The translations under genes were made by a program, and so were the position numbers. This document shows positions 7,885 to 17,079 of a DNA stretch of 64,000 bases, in pieces. Within the stretch, counting starts at the first letter, position 1, and every line of letters begins with the position of its first letter. The notes below the pieces were generated by a model. The model saw nothing but the letters and a program-made list of their open reading frames with translations. It was not told the origin of the DNA and did no database searches. This DNA comes from Lachnospiraceae bacterium (GTDB taxonomy: Bacteria; Bacillota; Clostridia; Lachnospirales; Lachnospiraceae): contig JAQUXP010000010.1 of NCBI GenBank assembly GCA_028692395.1, positions 1-64,000 on the forward strand, in the 5' to 3' direction.

Positions 7885-8970
7885 TCACATCTTGGCGTAG
7901 GAACTTGTACCCCTTGGGATCAACTTCGGTTCATATTCAATATGATAGATGCTGGTGGGTTCCATATTCTGTCCCACATTCTGACTGGAATGTATCTTCC
8001 GCATGATGATATCGCAGGCATCTCTGCCTTTGAGCGGAACAAAATGCTCAATGGTAGTAAGAGAGATACTGCGCATGCTGGCAAACAGGATATTATCGCA
8101 TCCAACTACGGAAACATCTGCCGGTACACGCTTCCTGGCTTCCGTCAGAGCATCGATAATCCCAAGAGCTATCATATCATTTAATCCGGCAATAGCTGTA
8201 ATATCAGCTTTTTCATGCAGAAGCTCCCATGTCAGATTGTATCCAATCTTGTATTCCGAATCAATGCTTGGCATCTGCTTTTCCATGTCCGCATCTGCCG
8301 CTTTGATGATAACGGCATCCTTCATACCTGCCTCCTCGAATTCCCTGACGAAGCCCTCCACACGCTTAAATCTCTGCTCCTGCCTTCTGGTCAGCGGAGG
8401 AGAGATAAATGCCACTTTTTTGTGTCCCAGTTCAATCAGATGCCGTGCCATCAGACGTCCCGGTTTTGTATTATCCAGTTCTACCGCATCCACCTCCATA
8501 GTGGTATCCCGGTTGTTAATAATAACAAGGGGGATCCGCTCAGACAACTCACGCAGCTGCTGCTTATAGCAGGCGCTGGGATTGCTGGTATAGATAATTC
8601 CCATAGGCTGCACTGTGGACATCATACGAAGATAACGTTCCTCCAGTTTCAGATCACGCTGGGTATTGCACACAAACACCCCATAGCCTTTTTCTTTTGC
8701 CACCTCTTCAATTCCCTGAAGCAGCATGACGTAATAAGGATTGGTAAGTGTCGGGCAGAACACAACAATCAGCTTCCGGCTTTTACTGTCCTTTCGTGTT
8801 CTGCGCTTCGGAACCTGATATCCCATCTGTTTTGCCGTCTGCTCCACGCGCTCAATCGTGTCCTTTGAAAATGAAACATTGTACTTCTTGTTCAGAATCA
8901 TGGAAACCGTAGCCTGTGAAACACCGGCTTCTCTGGCGATATCAGAAGAAGTCACTTTTTTCTTTGCCAT
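7885..8970 (-). CDS. LacI family transcriptional regulator
   Basis: A 361-aa regulator. The LacI helix-turn-helix is at the N-terminus (VTSSDIAREAGVSQATVSMI), followed by a hinge helix and a periplasmic-binding-protein-like effector domain (PMGIIYTSNPS, PLVIINNRD, GHKKVAFISPP, GLNDMIALGIIDAL). The effector is probably a sugar or sugar phosphate but cannot be named. It follows recR by 14 nt and precedes the tal-transketolase promoter in the same direction, so that operon is the most likely target. It could also be a global CcpA-like repressor; nothing in the sequence decides this. Confidence 0.88.
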   Translation of the reverse strand: MAKKKVTSSDIAREAGVSQATVSMILNKKYNVSFSKDTIERVEQTAKQMGYQVPKRRTRKDSKSRKLIVVFCPTLTNPYYVMLLQGIEEVAKEKGYGVFVCNTQRDLKLEERYLRMMSTVQPMGIIYTSNPSACYKQQLRELSERIPLVIINNRDTTMEVDAVELDNTKPGRLMARHLIELGHKKVAFISPPLTRRQEQRFKRVEGFVREFEEAGMKDAVIIKAADADMEKQMPSIDSEYKIGYNLTWELLHEKADITAIAGLNDMIALGIIDALTEARKRVPADVSVVGCDNILFASMRSISLTTIEHFVPLKGRDACDIIMRKIHSSQNVGQNMEPTSIYHIEYEPKLIPRGTSSYAKM

Positions 8971-8984
8971 ATCAATCCACCTGC

Positions 8985-9581
8985 CTACAATTCCACGCGG
9001 CCCTCAAATGCCCGCAGAAGGGTCACTTCGTCAATATACTCCAGATCACCGCCCACCGGAACACCGCTGGCGATTCGTGTTACCTTAATCCCGGTGGGTT
9101 TGATCAGCTTGCTGATATACATGGCAGTAGTTTCACCCTCCAGACTGGAGTTTGTGGCAATAATCACCTCATCCACCTCCCCCTGAAGCCGCTGAATCAG
9201 CTCTTTCAGACGGATGTCATCCGGTCCGATACCCAGCATGGGGGAGATTGCGCCGTGGAGCACATGATAGACGCCCTCATACTTTCCGGTCTTTTCATAT
9301 GCCGCCAGATCTCTCGTATTTTCCACCACCATAATCTGCTTATGATTACGCTTTTCATTTGCACAGATCGGGCAGAGCTCCTTATCTGTCAGCGTAAAGC
9401 ATTCCTTACAGTACCTGACATTTTCTCTGGCCTCCTGTATGGCATCCGTCATCTGTTTCACCTGCTCCTTTGGCATGTGAATGATGTGAAATGCAATACG
9501 CTGGGCAGATTTTGTCCCGATCCCCGGAAGCCTGGAAAACTGCTCGATCAACTTGTTAATATGACTGCTGTAATAATCCAT
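8985..9581 (-). CDS. recR: Recombination mediator RecR
   Basis: A 198-aa RecR of normal length. It has the N-terminal helix-hairpin-helix ([18 protein letters not shown]), the four-cysteine zinc motif [16 protein letters not shown] at about 54-72, and the Toprim domain with [12 protein letters not shown] and [14 protein letters not shown]. It loads or stabilises recombination filaments with RecF/RecO during gap repair. Its ATG overlaps the ybaB stop by one base. The dnaX-ybaB-recR order is the common bacterial arrangement. Confidence 0.95.
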   Translation of the reverse strand: MDYYSSHINKLIEQFSRLPGIGTKSAQRIAFHIIHMPKEQVKQMTDAIQEARENVRYCKECFTLTDKELCPICANEKRNHKQIMVVENTRDLAAYEKTGKYEGVYHVLHGAISPMLGIGPDDIRLKELIQRLQGEVDEVIIATNSSLEGETTAMYISKLIKPTGIKVTRIASGVPVGGDLEYIDEVTLLRAFEGRVEL

Positions 9582-9940
9582 TAGAAGGGAAGTCCTCCGC
9601 CCATGCCGCCAAGACCGCCGGTTAATTTGGACATAACGGCACTGTTAGCATCCTCCATCTGACGCATCGCTTCATTGGTTGCTGCCATGATCAGATCCTC
9701 AAGCATCTCCACATCATCCGGATCAACAACCTCCTGTGCCAGCTTTACCTTTGTGACCTCTTTTTTACCGGATACAGTAACCTCTACCGCTCCGCCGCCT
9801 GCTGAAGCTGTATATTCCTTATCCTCCAGCTCCTTCTGGCTTTCCTCCATCTGCTTTTGCATCTTCTGCGCCTGCTTCATCAGATTGTTCATGTTACCTG
9901 GCATTCCCATGCCTCCTGGAAATCCACCTCTTTTTGCCAT
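9581..9940 (-). CDS. YbaB/EbfC family nucleoid-associated protein
   Basis: A 119-aa YbaB/EbfC DNA-binding protein. It has a Gly/Met-rich N-terminus, a helix of the form [17 protein letters not shown], the core [13 protein letters not shown], and a Gly-rich tail. The start at 9940 has GGAGGAAATAAGT; a longer frame adds five residues without a site. It lies between dnaX and recR, and its stop overlaps the recR start. Confidence 0.93.
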   Translation of the reverse strand: MAKRGGFPGGMGMPGNMNNLMKQAQKMQKQMEESQKELEDKEYTASAGGGAVEVTVSGKKEVTKVKLAQEVVDPDDVEMLEDLIMAATNEAMRQMEDANSAVMSKLTGGLGGMGGGLPF

Positions 9941-9965
9941 ACTTATTTCCTCCATAATTATGATT

Positions 9966-10006
9966 CGTAACTGTGCAGTACGTGCACACTCCTACTGAAT
10001 CGTTAC
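9966..10006 (-). repeat. Dispersed palindrome family A, copy 2
   Basis: GTAACTGTGCAGTACGTGCAC, then CTACTGAATCGTTAC. Same core palindrome and CTGAAT(A/C)GTTAC tail as the copy at 63726-63767. It occupies the gap between ybaB and dnaX. Confidence 0.75.
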
Positions 10007-10008
10007 TA

Positions 10009-11598
10009 TTATTCTTCTGCCTCAACCGTCATATGCACAGCTGACTTAATTACCTCATCAATATCAATTTCCGCAAGATTTGTGTGTTTCTGAGCCTCCT
10101 GAATGAGGAATTCTACTTCCACTGATTTTCCGATCTGGCTTTCAATCACCGCTTCCAGTTCCTGCCTGTCTTCCTCATTTCCTATAAACATTGCCGCATT
10201 CTTATCCTGGAATTCCACATACAGGCGGCTGTCTCCGGTGTCCCCATTATACTTTGGCACGGAGCGCTGCAGATACTGGCGAAACATCCCGCTTTGCACC
10301 TGTCCGATTATGGCAAACCACTTTTCCCGAACCTGGCGCAGATCTTCCGGTGCTGCTTTTGCCGGCTTTTCTTTTTGTACCGGTTTGGAGACTGATGCAG
10401 CCCCCATCACAACCGGAGCAGGCGGTACTGCCTGTACCGGTATCCCCTGTTCCAGCTTTTCCTCCAGCTGACGGATACGCTCTACCAAAGAGTCCATATT
10501 GGTCTCCATCTGGGGTTTGGTTAACTTAATCAGCGCAATCTCCACCAGCACACGTTTCTGCGATGCGTAGCGAATCTGACTGGAAAGGTCGGAAAACACC
10601 CGGATATAGCGCATCAGAGAAGAAAGCTCGATTGCTTCTGCTTCCTCCTGCATCAGCTTCAGATTCTCTGAAGAGGCGTCAAGGACATCCTCCAGATTGT
10701 CAGAAGTTTTCACCAGCAAAAGATTGCGAAGATACCAAGTAAAATCATTTACAAACTGTCCCATCTCTTTTCCCTGTATGACCAGGGTCTCCAGTATGTG
10801 AATGCTTCCGCTGACATCCTGGGAGGTAATCCGCTGTAAAAGTCTTGCGAAAACCTCTGTATCTACGGTACCAAGCACATCCAGTACCTTATCATAGGTC
10901 AAGGTCTCTCCCAGATAAAATGCGATACACTGATCCAGAAGGCTTAAAGCATCACGCATGGAGCCATCTGCCGCCTTCGCCACATAGCGAATTGCCCGCT
11001 CTTCCACCTCCACCTGCTCCTGTTCCATCAGGTCCATCAGCCGCTCCGAGATCGTATCTATAGAGATTCTGCGGAAGTCATAGCGCTGACAGCGGGACAG
11101 AATCGTCACCGGAATCTTGTTGGCCTCTGTGGTTGCCAGGATAAAGATAACATAAGAAGGCGGTTCCTCCAGTGTCTTCAAAAGAGCATTAAATGCTCCC
11201 GTGGAAAGCATATGCACCTCGTCAATGATATAAACCTTGTAGTTTCCCTGGGTGGGACGATATGCAACCTCTTCCCTGATCTCACGGATGTTATCCACCC
11301 CGTTATTAGAAGCTGCATCGATCTCTATTACATTGGTGGAAATTCCTGCACGGATTGCCCTGCAGGATTCACATTCATTGCAGGGGCTCCCGTCCACCGG
11401 ATGCTCACAGTTTACTGCCCGGGCCAAAATCTTTGCAATCGTAGTCTTACCTGTTCCCCGGGTCCCGCAGAACAGGTAAGCATGACCAATTCGATTGGCT
11501 TTCATTTGATTTTTCAATGTTGTTACAATATGATCCTGTCCTTTTACATCCTCAAATGTATCCGGACGAAACTTACGATACAGAGCAGTATAGCTCAT
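10009..11598 (-). CDS. dnaX: DNA polymerase III subunit gamma/tau
   Basis: A 529-aa clamp-loader ATPase. Walker A is CGTRGTGKTTIAKILA (about 44-59). The zinc-binding cysteines lie in CEHPVDGSPCNECESC, Walker B in VYIIDEVHML, and the SRC motif in ILSRCQRYDF. Domain III and a C-terminal tau-like extension (about 370-529) follow. It loads the beta clamp at the replication fork. RBS AGGAGAG precedes the start at 11598. It follows the phosphofructokinase gene by 26 nt and leads into ybaB-recR. Confidence 0.95.
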   Translation of the reverse strand: MSYTALYRKFRPDTFEDVKGQDHIVTTLKNQMKANRIGHAYLFCGTRGTGKTTIAKILARAVNCEHPVDGSPCNECESCRAIRAGISTNVIEIDAASNNGVDNIREIREEVAYRPTQGNYKVYIIDEVHMLSTGAFNALLKTLEEPPSYVIFILATTEANKIPVTILSRCQRYDFRRISIDTISERLMDLMEQEQVEVEERAIRYVAKAADGSMRDALSLLDQCIAFYLGETLTYDKVLDVLGTVDTEVFARLLQRITSQDVSGSIHILETLVIQGKEMGQFVNDFTWYLRNLLLVKTSDNLEDVLDASSENLKLMQEEAEAIELSSLMRYIRVFSDLSSQIRYASQKRVLVEIALIKLTKPQMETNMDSLVERIRQLEEKLEQGIPVQAVPPAPVVMGAASVSKPVQKEKPAKAAPEDLRQVREKWFAIIGQVQSGMFRQYLQRSVPKYNGDTGDSRLYVEFQDKNAAMFIGNEEDRQELEAVIESQIGKSVEVEFLIQEAQKHTNLAEIDIDEVIKSAVHMTVEAEE

Positions 11599-11624
11599 GA
11601 AATCTCTCCTATCTTACTGCCGTC

Positions 11625-12704
11625 TCAATCGCCGAAGCTGATTCCCATGCGTTTTGCATCCTGAATCTCCTGGGCATCCGGAGCAACGTTCTTCAGTTTT
11701 CCTGCGCACTCTTCCAGCGGAACCTTCTTGATCCTGCCATTAATGATACCTACCATGTAACCATATTCTTTATCCATGATCAGCTGTGCTGCTGAGGAAC
11801 CCAGTCGCGTGGAAAGTACACGATCATAAGGGCATGGACTTCCGCCACGCTGTGTATGTCCCGGAACCGTCACACGAATCTCCATACCTGTCAGCTGTTC
11901 AATCTCCTGGGCCACCTTGTAGGAAACAGAAGGATACTGCTTTGCATCTGCCTCCATCTTTTTCTTCAGCTCTTTCTTTGGAAGCTCTGCATCCTCCCTG
12001 GAGATGGCACCCTCTGCCACTGCAAGAATGGTAAATCCACTGCCATGAGCTTTTCTCTTTGCAATTGCCTCTGCAATCTTGTTAATATCATAAGGAATCT
12101 CCGGAATCAGTATGATGTCTGCACCACCTGCAATACCTGCGTAAAGGGTCAGCCAGCCTACCTTATGTCCCATAACCTCAACGATGAACACCCGCTGATG
12201 AGAAGATGCGGTTGTATGAATACAATCGATGGCATCCGTTGCAATATTTACAGCACTGTAGAAACCAAAAGTCATATCGGTTCCCCAGATATCGTTGTCA
12301 ATGGTTTTGGGAAGATGAATAATATTGAGTCCCTCTTCTCTTAAAAGATTGGCGGTTTTCTGTGTGCCATTGCCACCAAGAATCACGAGACATTCCAGAC
12401 GCAGCTTATGATAAGTCTGTACCATGGCATCTACTTTATCCAGACCGTTTTCGTCCGGAACACGCATCAGCTTAAAGGGCTGTCTTGATGTTCCAAGGAT
12501 CGTGCCTCCTCTTGTGAGAATACCGGAAAAATCTCCAGCGGTCAGCATACGGTAATCTCCATAGATCAGACCTTTATATCCATTCATAAATCCATATACT
12601 TCCAGCTCTTTTACATTGTTAGAAAGGCTTTTGACAACACCGCGCATCGTCGCATTCAAAGCCTGACAATCTCCACCACTGGTTAACAATCCAATTCGTA
12701 ACAT
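11625..12704 (-). CDS. 6-phosphofructokinase, mixed ATP/PPi-type motifs
   Basis: A 359-aa phosphofructokinase. Its motifs are of the mixed-substrate group: GGNGTQKTA replaces the classical GGDGS loop, so the Mg-binding aspartate is Asn while the following Gly is retained. PKTIDNDI carries the lysine typical of PPi-type enzymes rather than the glycine of ATP-type PfkA. MGHKVGWLT and PGHTQRGGSP complete the substrate site. It makes fructose 1,6-bisphosphate; donor choice (ATP or PPi) cannot be settled by sequence alone. It has its own promoter (12773-12801) and probably continues into dnaX. Confidence 0.88.
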   Translation of the reverse strand: MLRIGLLTSGGDCQALNATMRGVVKSLSNNVKELEVYGFMNGYKGLIYGDYRMLTAGDFSGILTRGGTILGTSRQPFKLMRVPDENGLDKVDAMVQTYHKLRLECLVILGGNGTQKTANLLREEGLNIIHLPKTIDNDIWGTDMTFGFYSAVNIATDAIDCIHTTASSHQRVFIVEVMGHKVGWLTLYAGIAGGADIILIPEIPYDINKIAEAIAKRKAHGSGFTILAVAEGAISREDAELPKKELKKKMEADAKQYPSVSYKVAQEIEQLTGMEIRVTVPGHTQRGGSPCPYDRVLSTRLGSSAAQLIMDKEYGYMVGIINGRIKKVPLEECAGKLKNVAPDAQEIQDAKRMGISFGD

Positions 12705-12772
12705 ATGGCCACCTTTCTGTTCTCAATCGTATTTTCAAATTTTGTTTTTGCCTGTTCTGTACATTCGGTTAT

Positions 12773-12801
12773 AGTATAACTTATTTTCTTATTTCTAACA
12801 A
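12773..12801 (-). promoter_or_regulatory. Promoter of the pfk-dnaX unit
   Basis: -35 TTGTTA (12796-12801), 17-bp spacer, -10 TATACT (12773-12778). Confidence 0.7.
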
Positions 12802-12832
12802 GACAAAATTCTTTGCCTCGTTTTCTGTTCAG

Positions 12833-12882
12833 GTAAAAAAATATGCGAAACATCTTCTCTTTCATCAGATGTTTCGCATATT
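12833..12882 (-). terminator. Terminator of the SRP RNA gene
   Basis: 15-bp stem ATATGCGAAACATCT (12841-12855) with AGATGTTTCGCATAT (12867-12881), followed on the minus strand by a run of seven T. Confidence 0.9.
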
Positions 12883-12895
12883 ATATCTTTCTTTC

Positions 12896-13162
12896 AAGCC
12901 GTGCACCGCACTTCGAACCCTCACCACAAGCGTTACCTCTACAGTTAGCTCAGCCCAGGTTGCCTTACGGCACACGAAAGCTTCTACTTAGTGCTGCTGC
13001 ATTCCTGCCCTGACACGATTCATAGATTTTCGTTGCGTAAGACCCAGACGTCAACGCCACTTATAAAGGGCAGCCAAGCAATGAAAAGTCCTCGGATTGG
13101 TATCACCCCTGCTATAGCGGATTGCAGGTACAGGGCACCGCTATCTCCCCGGCTGCACGGAC
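12896..13162 (-). ncRNA. ffs: Signal recognition particle RNA, large bacterial (Bacillus) type
   Basis: About 267 nt with its own promoter and terminator. Domain IV reads GTGTCAGGGCAGGAATGCAG followed by CAGCACTAAG. It has a GGAA tetraloop (13012-13015) closed by a GCA/TGC stem and the conserved symmetric loop that binds Ffh. The 5' end CCGTGCA pairs with TGCACGG near the 3' end. The Alu-like 5' domain has the usual GGTGATACCAATCCGAGG. The length matches the 6S-like SRP RNA of Bacillus and Clostridia rather than 4.5S RNA. Confidence 0.92.
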
Positions 13163-13166
13163 TTTT

Positions 13167-13195
13167 ATTATAGCGTCATTTGTGTTAAAAGTCAA
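13167..13195 (-). promoter_or_regulatory. Promoter of the SRP RNA gene
   Basis: -35 TTGACT (13190-13195), 17-bp spacer, consensus -10 TATAAT (13167-13172), about 5 nt before the RNA start. Confidence 0.88.
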
Positions 13196-13226
13196 CTGTG
13201 CATTTCCAGTCTTTCCGGATTTATCA

Positions 13227-14543
13227 TTATTTTTTATGAATTTTTTTAACCACGTCATGGCTGTCCATATACTTTTCACGTTCCTCAAAGGGCATAGCCA
13301 TACTCTCTGCATCGGAGATATTTTCCTCGATTGCAGGCTGTCCGGCTGTCATCGGCGGGGCAAACTTCCGGAATACTACCTTTAGCATAATCGGCGTAAT
13401 AATGGTTGTCAGTACAACAACAACTACTACTGGTCCAAGAAAACTGCTTCCCATCATCCCCAGTGCCATACCCTTATCTGCCACGATCAGTGCCACCTCA
13501 CCTCGAGATATCATACCCACACCGATCCGAACACTCTGATAATTCTTATAGCCACAGAGCTTTGCTCCGATTCCACAGCCCACAATCTTTGTGACCACGG
13601 CAACGACGCATAACAGCACGGTAAACCAGATAATGTTTCCCGTCATCTTTGGCATGCTTACTTTAATACCAATGCTGGCAAAGAAAAGCGGTGAAAGATA
13701 CATATAGGAAAGTGTCTCAAATTTCGTTGCAAGAAACTGTGTTCTCTGAGTCTGAGATATGACAAGTCCTGCAATAAATGCTCCTGTAATATCTGCGACG
13801 CCGAAAAACACCTCTGCGCAGTAGGATAAAAGCAGGCAGTAGACAAAAGCTATAATTGCATGTCTTCTCAAGCCCTTATCTGCCTTGGAATTCCAGTAGA
13901 CAAACACCTTGTAGAAGATATATCCACTGATTCCTGCCAATGCGAAAAATGCCACAATCTTCAAAAGTACAACTGCGATGTTCACGCTGGAATCTGCCAT
14001 ACTGGTCACAACTGTCAGGGCAATGATTCCGAGAATATCATCAATAATTGCCGCCCCAAGAATTGCATTTCCCGAATGTGTTTTCAGCTTTCCAAGTTCT
14101 TTTAAAGTCTCAACTGTGATACTTACAGATGTTGCAGTCAATATGACTCCGATAAAGATATTCTGTAAGAATGTATTGACCGAGGCATCCGAATCAATCA
14201 CACCCGGTTTGTTAAACAGCCATGCGATTCCAAAGCCGCCCACCAGCGGAACTATTACGCCAAGCAGGGCGATCACGAAGGATGCCTTTCCGCTCTTCTT
14301 TAATTCCTGTATGTCAGTTTCCATACCTGCGCAGAACATCAGCAGTACGACACCGATCTCCGCCGAATCGTGGATAAAGGTTGTCTCCTTCAGAATATTC
14401 AGACAGGCGGGGCCAAGAATCAGACCTGCCAGCAGGGCTCCTACCACCTGCGGCATGTTGACACGCCTTGTCAATAATCCCAGCAGCTTTGTGCTCAATA
14501 AAATTAGTGCTAAATCAAATAAAAAATTGTATGATGCTTCCAT
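13227..14543 (-). CDS. CPA2-family cation:proton antiporter
   Basis: A 438-aa integral membrane protein with about 12 hydrophobic helices. CPA2 features include LLTRRVNMPQVVGALLAGL near the N-terminus, FCAGMETDIQELKKSGK, GAAIIDDILGIIAL with the paired acidic residues of the ion site, and ADITGAFIAGLVIS. A short hydrophilic tail ends the protein. It probably exchanges Na+ or K+ for H+. The ATG at 14543 follows GAGGAGGAAGCAC; 17 upstream codons lack a site. It is a single gene between two noncoding gaps. Confidence 0.88.
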   Translation of the reverse strand: MEASYNFLFDLALILLSTKLLGLLTRRVNMPQVVGALLAGLILGPACLNILKETTFIHDSAEIGVVLLMFCAGMETDIQELKKSGKASFVIALLGVIVPLVGGFGIAWLFNKPGVIDSDASVNTFLQNIFIGVILTATSVSITVETLKELGKLKTHSGNAILGAAIIDDILGIIALTVVTSMADSSVNIAVVLLKIVAFFALAGISGYIFYKVFVYWNSKADKGLRRHAIIAFVYCLLLSYCAEVFFGVADITGAFIAGLVISQTQRTQFLATKFETLSYMYLSPLFFASIGIKVSMPKMTGNIIWFTVLLCVVAVVTKIVGCGIGAKLCGYKNYQSVRIGVGMISRGEVALIVADKGMALGMMGSSFLGPVVVVVVLTTIITPIMLKVVFRKFAPPMTAGQPAIEENISDAESMAMPFEEREKYMDSHDVVKKIHKK

Positions 14544-14660
14544 GTGCTTCCTCCTCATTGATGTCCAAGTCAAAAGTTCTTCCGGTAAACACAAGGATAT
14601 TGTTCACTCACATACCTATGTTTTCTTTCCTTCTCTTTTGAACTCGATAATTCCTTATAT

Positions 14661-14689
14661 AAGATAGCACAATTTATTTTATATTTCAA
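14661..14689 (-). promoter_or_regulatory. Promoter of the antiporter gene
   Basis: -35 TTGAAA (14684-14689), 17-bp spacer, -10 TATCTT (14661-14666), embedded in an AT-rich stretch. Confidence 0.6.
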
Positions 14690-14712
14690 TAAAATAAATT
14701 TCATAATAACAA

Positions 14713-14750
14713 GACAGGCTCCCGGATGCCCAAGGGCAGCGGAGCCTGTC
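14713..14750 (-). terminator. Probable terminator after the glutamate-synthase-like gene
   Basis: Perfect 10-bp stem GACAGGCTCC (14713-14722) with GGAGCCTGTC (14741-14750) and inner GC-rich pairing. The T-tract is weak (TTGTTATTATG), so it may be only a stabilising hairpin. Confidence 0.6.
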
Positions 14751-14778
14751 ATATGATTCTAATGATATCGATACTACA

Positions 14779-16191
14779 TTAAGCATGCTCAATATCGGTG
14801 TATTCTGATATTTCACGATTGATGGTAACCAGATCTGCCGTGGTCAGATCGTGAATATCCTCATGTCCCGTGATCCGGCAAAAGGTCTTCAGTTCCTCAA
14901 AGGACACCCTCAGAAAATTCGCCACCCTCTCTGCCGCCGCATCTACCTTCAGACGTTTTCGAAGTTCGGGATCCTGGGTTGCCACCCCTACCGGACACAT
15001 GCCGCTTCCACAGATCTTATACTGCTGACAGGCAGCTGCAATCAGTCCGGCCGAAGCCACTGCTACCGCATCTGCACCCATGGCTATGGCTTTTGCAAAA
15101 TCCGAGGACACCCGAAGTCCGCCTGTGATAACCAGCTCCACATCTGAATGTACGGAATTCAGATATTTTCTGGCACGATGCAGTGCATAGATCGTTGGAA
15201 CACTGGTAGCATCCCGAAGCAGCCTGGGACTTGACCCGGTAGCTCCGCCTCTGCCATCGATGGTAATAAAATCCGGCTGGGCAAACACACAGTACTCCAG
15301 ATCTCTCTCAATTCTTCCAGCAGCAATCTTGATACCGACAGGTCTTCCATCAGATCTTCGGCGTAGGTCGGAAACCAGTTCTTTCAGGTCCTCTTTTGTA
15401 TCAATTCCCGGGAATCTCGAGGGGCTGATCACATCCTGTCCCAGTGGTTTATTCCTGGCTGCTGCGATCTGGGGAGTCACCTTACTTCCCGGCAGATGTC
15501 CGCCCATGCCAGGCTTTGTTCCCTGTCCAATCTTAATCTCTATGGCATCCGAATTGCGTAGATTTTCATCGGTATCGCTGTACTTGTTTGGTACATACTC
15601 AAAGATATACTTATGTGCCGCTGCCATCTCTGCAGGCAGGATTCCGCCTTCTCCGGAACACATGGCTGTCTTTGCCATCGCTGACCCCTTAGAAAGAGCA
15701 GTCTTGATCTCCTCTGACAGGGCACCAAAGGACATATGGGAAATATATACCGGGCCTGCAAGTATCATAGGCCGCTTTGCATTTTTACCGATCACGGTTT
15801 GAATATGTACCTCGGCATGTTCATCCAGGGGCATCGGATTCAGCTGTGCGCCAAGAATCAGAATATCGTCCCAGTTTGGCATGGGCATCATCGTTCCCAT
15901 GGCAGCACTGATGCTTTTTCCTGATACTGCCATCTCATGTATCTCTTTCATGTATCTGCAGGATGCATCCTCACGAACATAGACCGGATCATAAGCAAGC
16001 TTCAGAGCTTCTTTCGGTTTCTCCTGCTCTGCGTCCAGTTTTTTCACTTTGTCTTTTTCATCTTCTTCCAGCCTTACAAACCCCTCTGCCGGCTGTTTAC
16101 ACACCGGGCAGGCTATAAGTTCCGAAAAAGGCTTGCCTTCCTTTTCCTCATCAAAAATATATCCACACACACTGCATTTGTATTTCGCCAT
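14779..16191 (-). CDS. Rubredoxin-glutamate synthase-like FMN oxidoreductase fusion
   Basis: A 470-aa protein. Residues 1-45 form a rubredoxin-type iron site (YKCSVCGYIF, then ACPVCKQP). The rest is the FMN-binding domain of the glutamate synthase large subunit: SFGALSEEIKTALSKG, SGEGGILPAE, IKIGQGTKPGMGGHLPG, IDGRGGATGSSP, and a Fe-S cysteine cluster in KICGSGMCPVGVATQ. It lacks the glutamine amidotransferase domain, so it is not a complete GltB. Electrons may enter through the rubredoxin centre. The natural substrate is uncertain. Its promoter is at 16252-16280. Confidence 0.85.
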   Translation of the reverse strand: MAKYKCSVCGYIFDEEKEGKPFSELIACPVCKQPAEGFVRLEEDEKDKVKKLDAEQEKPKEALKLAYDPVYVREDASCRYMKEIHEMAVSGKSISAAMGTMMPMPNWDDILILGAQLNPMPLDEHAEVHIQTVIGKNAKRPMILAGPVYISHMSFGALSEEIKTALSKGSAMAKTAMCSGEGGILPAEMAAAHKYIFEYVPNKYSDTDENLRNSDAIEIKIGQGTKPGMGGHLPGSKVTPQIAAARNKPLGQDVISPSRFPGIDTKEDLKELVSDLRRRSDGRPVGIKIAAGRIERDLEYCVFAQPDFITIDGRGGATGSSPRLLRDATSVPTIYALHRARKYLNSVHSDVELVITGGLRVSSDFAKAIAMGADAVAVASAGLIAAACQQYKICGSGMCPVGVATQDPELRKRLKVDAAAERVANFLRVSFEELKTFCRITGHEDIHDLTTADLVTINREISEYTDIEHA

Positions 16192-16251
16192 AAAAGACCT
16201 CCTATTTCTTTATTATCTGCAAATTCGTATCGCACTCAAATAGTTGTCTAA

Positions 16252-16280
16252 ATTATAGCATTTTTCGCTGTTATTTGCCA
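16252..16280 (-). promoter_or_regulatory. Promoter of the glutamate synthase-like gene
   Basis: -10 TATAAT (16252-16257) and a weak -35 TGGCAA (16275-16280) with a 17-bp spacer. Confidence 0.55.
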
Positions 16281-16299
16281 GTATTTAATCCCTGCATTT

Positions 16300-17079
16300 T
16301 TACTTAACTCTGGAAACTGCCTCTTTCATCATCCGTACATAGGTATAGATATGTGGTCCTGCATGTTTGCCATACTTTTCGATCATCCGCACGATAGCAC
16401 TTCCCACGATGGCTCCATCCGAAATCTCTGCCATAGCCGCCGCCTGTTCCGGAGTACTGATGCCAAATCCGATAGCCGCCGGAAGATCTGTTGCCTTGCG
16501 GATAGCTGCCATAATTGACGGCAGGTCCGTCTTAATCTCATTTCTTACACCAGTTACACCCATGGAAGACACAACATACAGGAAGCCTTCTGCCTCGGAG
16601 GCAATTTTCTGAATTCTGGCCTCGGAAGTAGGCGCAATCATGGAGATCACTGTGACATCATATTCTTTTGCAACTTCCACCACTTCGCCTTTTTCCTCAA
16701 AAGGAACATCAGGGATGATAATACCGTCAATTCCAACTTTTCGGCATTTTGCAAAAAAGCGGTCGTATCCATAATGGAATACCGGATTCACATATGTCAT
16801 AAAGATCAGCGGGATATCGGTTTGAGTCCGGATGGATTCCACCATGTGGAAGATCTTGTCTGTAGTAGTTCCTGCAGCCAGGGCGCGGATATCAGCCTCC
16901 TGAATTACAATACCCTCTGCTATGGGATCAGAAAACGGGATTCCGATCTCAATCAGATCTGCCCCTGCTTTCACAAGCTCCATAATATATTCTTCTGTCT
17001 TGTCCAGATTTGGATCCCCTGCGGTAAGGAAGGGAATAAATGCTTTTCCATGGTCAAATGCTTTCGCTATTCTATTCAT
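16300..17079 (-). CDS. trpA: Tryptophan synthase alpha subunit
   Basis: A 259-aa TIM barrel of normal length that cleaves indole-3-glycerol phosphate and passes indole to TrpB. Motifs are [29 protein letters not shown] with the catalytic Glu and Asp, [11 protein letters not shown], and [15 protein letters not shown]. Last gene of the trp operon; its ATG overlaps the trpB end by 8 nt. No clear terminator follows. Confidence 0.96.
   Translation of the reverse strand: MNRIAKAFDHGKAFIPFLTAGDPNLDKTEEYIMELVKAGADLIEIGIPFSDPIAEGIVIQEADIRALAAGTTTDKIFHMVESIRTQTDIPLIFMTYVNPVFHYGYDRFFAKCRKVGIDGIIIPDVPFEEKGEVVEVAKEYDVTVISMIAPTSEARIQKIASEAEGFLYVVSSMGVTGVRNEIKTDLPSIMAAIRKATDLPAAIGFGISTPEQAAAMAEISDGAIVGSAIVRMIEKYGKHAGPHIYTYVRMMKEAVSRVK

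Noticed and set aside
8215-8868. 217-codon plus-strand frame inside the LacI-family gene
   Set aside because: Antisense shadow; the opposite strand has clear HTH and effector-domain motifs.
12683-12865. 60-codon minus-strand frame upstream of pfk
   Set aside because: It runs through the SRP RNA terminator and the pfk promoter; AT-rich and without family match.
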